NCBI GenBank assembly: GCA_031284065.1
Contig: JAITAP010000198.1
Location: 1 to 9,488 of the forward strand
DNA: 9,488 bases
Source: Prevotellaceae bacterium
GTDB taxonomy: Bacteria > Bacteroidota > Bacteroidia > Bacteroidales > UBA932
Direction of reading: 5' to 3'
Within the stretch, counting starts at the first letter, position 1; every line of letters starts with the position of its first letter. The notes below the pieces were generated by a model, which was not told the origin of the DNA, did no database searches, and worked only from the letters and a program-made list of their open reading frames with translations. Both the position numbers and the translations under genes were made by a program. Positions 1 through 3,702 of the stretch are shown here, piece after piece.

Positions 1-187
1 GACGGAATGTTGGTAGAAAACGGATACCCCCCTTTCGGTTCCCCCGTCCCGTAGGGACGGAATGTTGGTAGAAAATTCCATCGTTACACATTTTTTCTTC
101 CGTCCCGTTTTTACATTCCGTCCCTACGGGACGGGGAATGAGAGGGGGGTATCCGTTTTCTACCAACATTCCGTCCCTACGGGACGG
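1..187. repeat. Cluster of palindromic repeats with TTTTCTACC flanks
   Basis: No credible gene lies here. A 20-bp unit ending in GGTAGAAAA occurs at 1-20 and 56-75 and is inverted at 156-175. The whole of 1-33 is an exact inverted copy of 143-175, so the segment can form a long cruciform. Three hairpins share the stem CCGTCCC/GGGACGG with a GTA or TAC loop: 44-60, 118-134 and 171-187. A plus-strand reading frame at 62-292 merely translates these repeats. The arrangement suggests interspersed REP-like repeats that have accumulated next to one another. Confidence 0.85.
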
Positions 188-216
188 CGCGGCGTTAGCC
201 AATTCAAAATTCTCAT

Positions 217-307
217 GGACACATTCCTAACGGAATGTGTTGCGCCGAGAACATTGCCCTTTTCTACCGAGCGATTCATTCCTACGGAATGAAAGACGCA
301 AGCGACC
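217..307 (+). repeat. 91-bp interspersed repeat with two hairpins
   Basis: This segment is repeated in inverted orientation at 9130-9220 with 3 mismatches in 91 bp by direct comparison. It holds two perfect hairpins: stem ACACATTCC with loop TAAC (219-240), and stem TTCATTCC with loop TAC (275-293). The second is preceded by TTTTCTACCGAGCG, the same flank type as the hairpins in 1-187. It is non-coding; overlapping reading frames are translations of the repeat. Confidence 0.9.
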
Positions 308-339
308 TGCAACGCCTCGCTCCCGGACCTCACCCCCGA

Positions 340-360
340 CCCCTCTCCAAAGGAGAGGGG
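340..360. repeat. Short perfect hairpin, CCCCTCTCC/GGAGAGGGG
   Basis: A 9-bp perfect stem with an AAA loop is preceded by a C-rich lead-in (CTCACCCCCGAC). From memory, similar C-rich hairpins occur between genes in many unrelated bacteria. It is not followed by a T-tract and no gene ends nearby, so I read it as a dispersed repeat rather than a terminator. Confidence 0.7.
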
Positions 361-407
361 AGGCTTACGCCGAACATCGTGTCACCGCCGCGCAACGCGC
401 CCCCCCC

Positions 408-538
408 CCGTCATTCCGACCGGAGCGCGCGAGGCACGAGCGCGCGTAGTGGAGGAACCTCCCGCCATTTTTGCCATATAGCGGCAACAAGGGTTTGGTG
501 GTAGGGTGGGAGGTTCCTCGCTACGCTCGGAATGACGG
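408..538 (-). repeat. 131-bp long-hairpin repeat (CCGTCATTCCGA ends), copy 1
   Basis: The element has inverted termini (CCGTCATTCCGA at both ends), an inner stem formed by GAGGAACCTCCC and its complement, and a central small hairpin. It matches 9357-9487 in opposite orientation with about 6 mismatches over 131 bp. A shorter 121-bp relative is at 3477-3597. One arm is longer in all three copies because it carries an extra GC-rich nested hairpin (here about 424-446). The peptides it encodes in various frames (HSERSEE, VIPSxARNL) are familiar translations of such repeats, not proteins. Confidence 0.9.
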
Positions 539-634
539 CGGGCAGGGGACGGCGGGCAGGGGCAGCGGGTACGTCGCTGAAACGCACGCCGTGCGTCTCT
601 ACTGCAAATCGGCGCAAGCAATTCTCGCTCTGCA
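535..634. repeat. 14-bp duplication and GCACGCCGTGC hairpin spacer
   Basis: ACGGCGGGCAGGGG is tandemly duplicated at 535-548 and 549-562, starting inside the end of the 131-bp repeat. Further on, ACGCAC-GCC-GTGCGT forms a 6-bp hairpin (582-596) followed by CTCTAC. This resembles one end of a dispersed palindrome seen in many bacterial genomes. No gene is apparent. Confidence 0.55.
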
Positions 635-679
635 AAGCCCTGAAAGGGCGTAATCATTAGCGTAGGGCAACGCCCTACG
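635..679 (-). repeat. 45-bp two-hairpin repeat, copy 1
   Basis: A perfect 45/45 inverted copy exists at 9031-9075. In the orientation of that copy it contains hairpin CGTAGGGC-GTT-GCCCTACG, then CTAATGATTAC, then hairpin GCCCT-TTC-AGGGC. It is an interspersed non-coding repeat, and further variants surround it. Confidence 0.92.
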
Positions 680-704
680 GATGCCACACCCGCGCCGCAC
701 CCCC

Positions 705-832
705 AAGCCCTGAAAGGGCGTAATCCATTCTTCCCCGCACGTTGATTTCGCCCTTTCAGGGCTTAAGATGGTGTGCCTCGATACTTTCGTAGGGCGTTGC
801 CCTACGCTAATGATTGCGGGCTTTCAGCCCTT
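705..832. repeat. Partial and variant copies of the 45-bp repeat
   Basis: Half-units lie at 705-726 (minus-type, AAGCCCTGAAAGGGCGTAAT) and 749-764 (inverted). A full-length plus-oriented variant is at 788-832. In the variant the second hairpin stem is GGGCT/AGCCC instead of GCCCT/AGGGC, so both arms changed together. Non-coding. Confidence 0.85.
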
Positions 833-841
833 AACTCAATG

Positions 842-882
842 GCGCAGGGCTAAAGCCTGCGGCTAATCAAGGGTCGTCCCTA
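842..882 (+). repeat. 41-bp repeat truncated or bordered by the IS110 end
   Basis: It aligns with the reverse complement of 8827-8867 at 35 of 41 positions and ends at the same TAGGGACGAC edge (read on the minus strand). It contains hairpin CGCAGG/CCTGCG (843-861). Similarity stops at 882, and the transposase stop codon is at 893-895. The boundary therefore probably marks the junction between target and insertion sequence. Confidence 0.75.
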
Positions 883-892
883 TTCTTATGAT

Positions 893-1900
893 TTATGCAA
901 GCGGATGCACATATAACTTTTCGTAAGGTGCGTTATTTTTTATCACGGCAAACATCCGGTGCACGAGCTTCGCCCGGACCGCGTTTAGCACCGACATCTT
1001 ATTCTTTCCCTCCGCCACCTTTCTTTCGTAGTAGCCGTGCAGCTCGCCCTTCATCCGGGTGGAGGCGCACAGCGCCGCCATGTGCAAAAGCGCCTTAATG
1101 CTCTTGTCAGCCCGCTGCGAAACCCGGCTGCGGGAGCGGACAGAGCTGCCCGAGTCGTAGCGGAAGGGCGCAACCCCCGCGTGGCAGCAGAACTTGCGCG
1201 CGCTGTCAAAGTCGCGGAAGGCATTCGTCGCCGCAATCATCTTCACGGCGGTTCGCTCGCCAACGCCGTCGATGGACACCAGCAGGTCGTACTGCCGCTT
1301 GAGCGTCGCGTCGCCCTCCACCAGCGCCTTAATCCGGGCATCCACCTCGGCGATGGCCGCCTCCAGCCCCGAAAGCAAGCTCTTCAGGCGGTGGGCCTTC
1401 GCCGCGTAGTCCGACTTGTCCATGAACCGCTTCTGGTCGGTAAGCTGGCCCCGGTACTTGCTCCTGTCGACCATGTACAGGTCGCGCTCGCTGACCAGCT
1501 GCCGCAGCGTGGCCAGCGGCTTCTCCGGAAGGGAGAACAGGCGCGCCCGGTCCTGAAAGCGCCGCGCGTAGGCGGCTATCCGCTGGGCGTCCTGCCGGTC
1601 GCTTTTACCCCGCTGAACGCCGGACGAGTGCTTTATCTGCGCCGGGTTCTCCAGCCACAGGTCAACCCTGACCGCCTCGCAGGCGCACCCCAGCGGGTAG
1701 GTGTACTGCCCGGTGTACTCCGCGCACACCAGCGCCTCGGAGGGCGCCGCGCCGAACCGCTTCAGCGCATCGCTCAGCGAGGAGCGGATGGATGTGGCGC
1801 AGTTCTCCACAGACCACTCCAACGCGACTTGTTCGCCCGATAGCAGGCACAAATCCAACTTTTTCTTGCTGACGTCAACGCCAATAACTATTTTTTTCAT
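893..1900 (-). CDS. IS110 family transposase (DEDD/Ser recombinase)
   Basis: This 335-residue protein has the two-domain IS110 plan. The N-terminal RuvC-like DEDD domain shows D9 (GVDVSKKKLD), E61 (CAEYTG), and D101 and D104 in KSDRQDAQRIA. A central helical region spans about 130-200. The C-terminal Transposase_20 domain has the helix-hairpin-helix-like LLVSIDGVGERTA (207-219) and the GVAPFRYDSG segment, where S250 is the likely catalytic serine, then a KALLHMAAL helix. All catalytic positions are present and the length is typical, so it looks intact. In characterised family members the enzyme recombines DNA guided by a bridge RNA that pairs with donor and target. The start is chosen because D9 needs to be close to the N-terminus. 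It is probably transcribed together with, or downstream of, the leader RNA. Confidence 0.95.
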   Translation of the reverse strand: MKKIVIGVDVSKKKLDLCLLSGEQVALEWSVENCATSIRSSLSDALKRFGAAPSEALVCAEYTGQYTYPLGCACEAVRVDLWLENPAQIKHSSGVQRGKSDRQDAQRIAAYARRFQDRARLFSLPEKPLATLRQLVSERDLYMVDRSKYRGQLTDQKRFMDKSDYAAKAHRLKSLLSGLEAAIAEVDARIKALVEGDATLKRQYDLLVSIDGVGERTAVKMIAATNAFRDFDSARKFCCHAGVAPFRYDSGSSVRSRSRVSQRADKSIKALLHMAALCASTRMKGELHGYYERKVAEGKNKMSVLNAVRAKLVHRMFAVIKNNAPYEKLYVHPLA

Positions 1901-1920
1901 ACCTTTGTTTTTTTAGCCTC

Positions 1921-2110
1921 AAAAGAAAAAAAGGGAGGATTGAGGTAAGCCTAAGCACCTTAACAGGTCCGAACTAAATTCTTATACAGGCCCTTTACCT
2001 CAAGAAAAACCAGCCGGCCCTAAACAGGGACATAAGTTTCCCTTTGCGGGACTACAGGTCGCCGGCTGGCTCCCTTTCTTTTTTTGAACTTTACTTACTA
2101 TATTTATTTA
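1921..2110 (-). ncRNA. Candidate IS110 bridge RNA
   Basis: Read on the minus strand, the leader upstream of the transposase forms two successive large stem-loops with perfect 9-bp closing stems. CCAGCCGGC pairs between 2061-2069 and 2010-2018, and TTGAGGTAA pairs between 1995-2003 and 1940-1948. Each encloses a loop with the same scaffold: CCTGT at 2054-2058 and 1986-1990, and CCTGTTWAGG at 2019-2028 and 1958-1967. The bases between them differ, as expected for target-binding and donor-binding loops. In the second loop ATAAGAAT (1978-1985) equals the right-end terminus (882-889 read on minus). In the first loop GTCCCT (about 2026-2031) is complementary to the adjacent flank AGGGAC (876-881). 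A CCTCCC-T8 tract at 1925-1938 could end the RNA. Length near 190 nt is close to known bridge RNAs. Guide assignment is inference. Confidence 0.7.
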
Positions 2111-2116
2111 TCGCTG

Positions 2117-2147
2117 CAAAGCTACACAACTTACTTCTTTTTTCAAA
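2117..2147 (-). promoter_or_regulatory. Bacteroidota promoter for the IS110 leader RNA
   Basis: On the minus strand a -33 box TTTG (2144-2147) is followed by a 19-bp spacer and the -7 box TAGCTTTG (2117-2124), within TGTAGCTTTGCAGC. This matches the TTTG/TAnnTTTG consensus. Transcription would begin near 2110, just ahead of the first bridge-RNA stem. Whether the promoter belongs to the element or to the flank is unclear because the element end is not fixed. Confidence 0.65.
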
Positions 2148-2202
2148 ACACAAATCTAAGGTGCGGAACTTGCCCGACGCAAGCAATTTTTCTCAATTCT
2201 CC

Positions 2203-3297
2203 TCAGTCTCCAAAGCAAATGTTGATGCTTTTTGCCACGTGTACAAGGTTGCAGTTCGGGTCAACCAGCTTGGGGTTGCTCACGGCCTCCGCAAGCGGCA
2301 CCGCCACTACGTTGGGCGACTGGTAGGCTACCATGTAGCCGAACTTTTGCTCAAGCACCATCTCAAAGGCTTTCACGCCGTACTGCGAAGCGAGCACCCT
2401 GTCGTACGGCACCGGCGACCCGCCGCGCTGCACGTGCCCCAGAATGGTGCAGCGTATTCCCGTTTCAACGCCCGCAATGCGCAGCTCTTCAGCGAAACGC
2501 TGCGCGGCGCCCTCAAGCCTCACGCTGCTCAACTCGCTCTCCTGCGTGCCGAGAAAGGAGCCGCCTTTGGGCATAGCGCCTTCGGCAACTATGGCCACCG
2601 CAAATTTTTTCCCGTTCTCAAACCGGCTATCCAGAAAAGCCTTTACCTTACCTATATCGTATGGTATTTCGGGAATGAGGCATATTTCCGCCCCGCCGGC
2701 AATGCCGGAGTGCAGCGCAATCCAGCCCGAAAGCTTGCCCATTACCTCAAGGATAAGGATACGGTTGTGGCTTTCGGCGGTGCTCACCAGCCGGTCCAGC
2801 GCTTCGGTCGCCACGTCCACTGCCGACTGAAACCCAAACGTTACGTCGGTTGCGCCGAGGTCGTTGTCTATGGTTTTGGGAACGCCTACGATGGGAAGCC
2901 CTTTGTCGAATAGCCGCTTGGACATTGCCTGCGAGCCGTCGCCGCCAATGTTTATCACCGCGTTAAAGCCAATTTCGCGGCACATGGCAATCATTTCGTC
3001 CGAGCGGTCGATGTAGGCAACCGTTCCGTCGGGTTGCTTCACCGGCCAGTTGAAGGGGCCGCTACGCTTGGTGGTGCCGATAATGGTGCCGCCCTTTATG
3101 TGAATCCCGGATACGGTTTGCCGGTCGAGCAGCTTGAGCTCCTGCGGCTGGCCAAGCAGACCGTTGAACGAGCGCATGCTACCCCAAACCTCCCACTCGG
3201 GGCACACGGAAGCTCGCTTGACAAAAGAGCGAATTACGGCGTTAAGGCCGGGGCAATCGCCACCGCTGGTGGCAATCAAAATTTTTTTCTTTTTCAT
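2203..3297 (-). CDS. pfkA: 6-phosphofructokinase
   Basis: This 364-residue cytosolic enzyme phosphorylates fructose 6-phosphate to fructose 1,6-bisphosphate, the committed step of glycolysis. Visible PFK motifs in order are ATSGGDCPGLNA (9-20), GGDGS (118-122), PKTIDND (140-146, with D144 as the likely catalytic aspartate), LEVMGKLSGW (183-192) and LGHVQRGGSP (286-295). It is longer than the roughly 320-residue E. coli enzyme, partly through an insertion near 79-98. The phosphoryl-donor signature is mixed. The glycine in GGDG is typical of ATP users (PPi users have GGDD), whereas the lysine in PKTIDND is shared with PPi and some ATP enzymes. I favour ATP but cannot prove it. It is monocistronic or reads into the IS110 element, and is divergent from the GH106 gene. 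Confidence 0.95.
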   Translation of the reverse strand: MKKKKILIATSGGDCPGLNAVIRSFVKRASVCPEWEVWGSMRSFNGLLGQPQELKLLDRQTVSGIHIKGGTIIGTTKRSGPFNWPVKQPDGTVAYIDRSDEMIAMCREIGFNAVINIGGDGSQAMSKRLFDKGLPIVGVPKTIDNDLGATDVTFGFQSAVDVATEALDRLVSTAESHNRILILEVMGKLSGWIALHSGIAGGAEICLIPEIPYDIGKVKAFLDSRFENGKKFAVAIVAEGAMPKGGSFLGTQESELSSVRLEGAAQRFAEELRIAGVETGIRCTILGHVQRGGSPVPYDRVLASQYGVKAFEMVLEQKFGYMVAYQSPNVVAVPLAEAVSNPKLVDPNCNLVHVAKSINICFGD

Positions 3298-3360
3298 ACT
3301 AATTTGATTTTCAGGATTTTATTTACAGGTTGGCCGTAAGGCTGTTAAAATTTGAAGCTG

Positions 3361-3392
3361 CAAACTTACATGAAAAACGTGAGTTTTACAAA
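3361..3392 (-). promoter_or_regulatory. Promoter of pfkA
   Basis: On the minus strand a -33 TTTG (3389-3392) lies 20 bp from the -7 box TAAGTTTG (3361-3368), within TGTAAGTTTGCAGC, about 64 bp before the pfkA start. The fit to the Bacteroidota consensus is very good. It shares the core TGTAnnTTTGCAGC with the box upstream of the IS110 leader. Confidence 0.75.
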
Positions 3393-3413
3393 TGCGGGCA
3401 ATAAAAAAACCTT

Positions 3414-3485
3414 GCCGCTGCGCCGCCATTCGCCATTACGCCGCCATTCGCCGTTACGCCGTCATTCGCCGCTGCGCCGCCATTC
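3414..3485 (+). repeat. 18-bp tandem array, four units
   Basis: Four consecutive 18-bp units (3414-3431, 3432-3449, 3450-3467, 3468-3485) follow GCCGCTGCGCCGCCATTC with few substitutions; units 1 and 4 are identical. The last unit overlaps the start of the adjoining 121-bp repeat (CCGCCATTCCGAGCG), so the array probably arose by reiteration of that terminus. A frame through it gives RRHSPL repeats, which I do not consider a real protein. Confidence 0.9.
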
Positions 3486-3597
3486 CGAGCGCAGCGAGGA
3501 ACCTCCCACCCTGCCGCCGGATGCTTTTGGCGCGTTGTGGCGGGAGGTTCCTCCGCTGCGCACGCTCGTGCCTCGCGCGCTCCGGTCGGAATGACGG
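3477..3597 (+). repeat. 121-bp long-hairpin repeat, copy 2
   Basis: This is a relative of the 131-bp repeats at 408-538 and 9357-9487, in the orientation of the latter. It keeps the CCATTCCGAGCG and CGGTCGGAATGACGG ends, the GAGGAACCTCCC stem and the GC-rich nested hairpin in the long arm. It has a shorter, divergent centre (about 3511-3538). It lies between the divergent pfkA and GH106 promoters. Confidence 0.9.
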
Positions 3598-3663
3598 TAA
3601 AGGGGGCAGAGAGGGGGCGCTAAATAATTCTAAAAAAAATGTGTGCGATAACAAATCTATTAC

Positions 3664-3671
3664 TACCTTTG
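3664..3671 (+). promoter_or_regulatory. -7 box of the GH106 gene
   Basis: TACCTTTG, followed by CG, lies 31 bp before the GH106 start and matches TAnnTTTG. A convincing TTTG -33 element is not seen at the usual distance; TGTG at 3640-3643 is the nearest candidate. A weak -33 could mean dependence on an activator, which is inference. Confidence 0.55.
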
Positions 3672-3702
3672 CGTCAATTACATTAACTTACTTACCTTAC
3701 TC

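Larger units (their letters stand above)
882..2125 (-). mobile_element. IS110-group insertion sequence
   Basis: The element comprises a full-length IS110 transposase on the minus strand, about 11 bp of right end after its stop codon, and about 200 bp of structured non-coding left end upstream of its start. This layout (long non-coding left end, very short right end) fits the IS110 group rather than IS1111. As expected for IS110 there are no obvious terminal inverted repeats or target duplication. The boundary at 881/882 is supported by the repeat comparison with 8827-8867. The other end, somewhere about 2090-2130, could not be fixed from sequence alone. It lies immediately downstream of pfkA in the same direction. 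Confidence 0.8.

Noticed and set aside
1..75. Possible CRISPR array start (20-bp unit twice, 35 bp apart)
   Set aside because: Only two direct copies, a third is inverted, the units sit beside hairpins of a dispersed family found elsewhere in the window, and there are no cas genes.
1037..1843. Long plus-strand frame of 268 codons over the transposase
   Set aside because: It is the antisense of a well-supported IS110 transposase in GC-rich sequence; its composition is rich in R, A, G and V with no recognisable motif.
2169..2183. Hairpin CTTGC/GCAAG just after pfkA as a terminator
   Set aside because: Only 5 bp, and in the pfkA direction it is not followed by a T-tract.
2044..2913. Plus-strand frame of 289 codons over pfkA
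   Set aside because: It is the antisense of an intact phosphofructokinase and runs into the bridge-RNA region.
3352..3594. Small protein with RRHSPL repeats
   Set aside because: It translates the 18-bp array and the 121-bp repeat; the HSERSEE-type peptide is a known artefact of such repeats.
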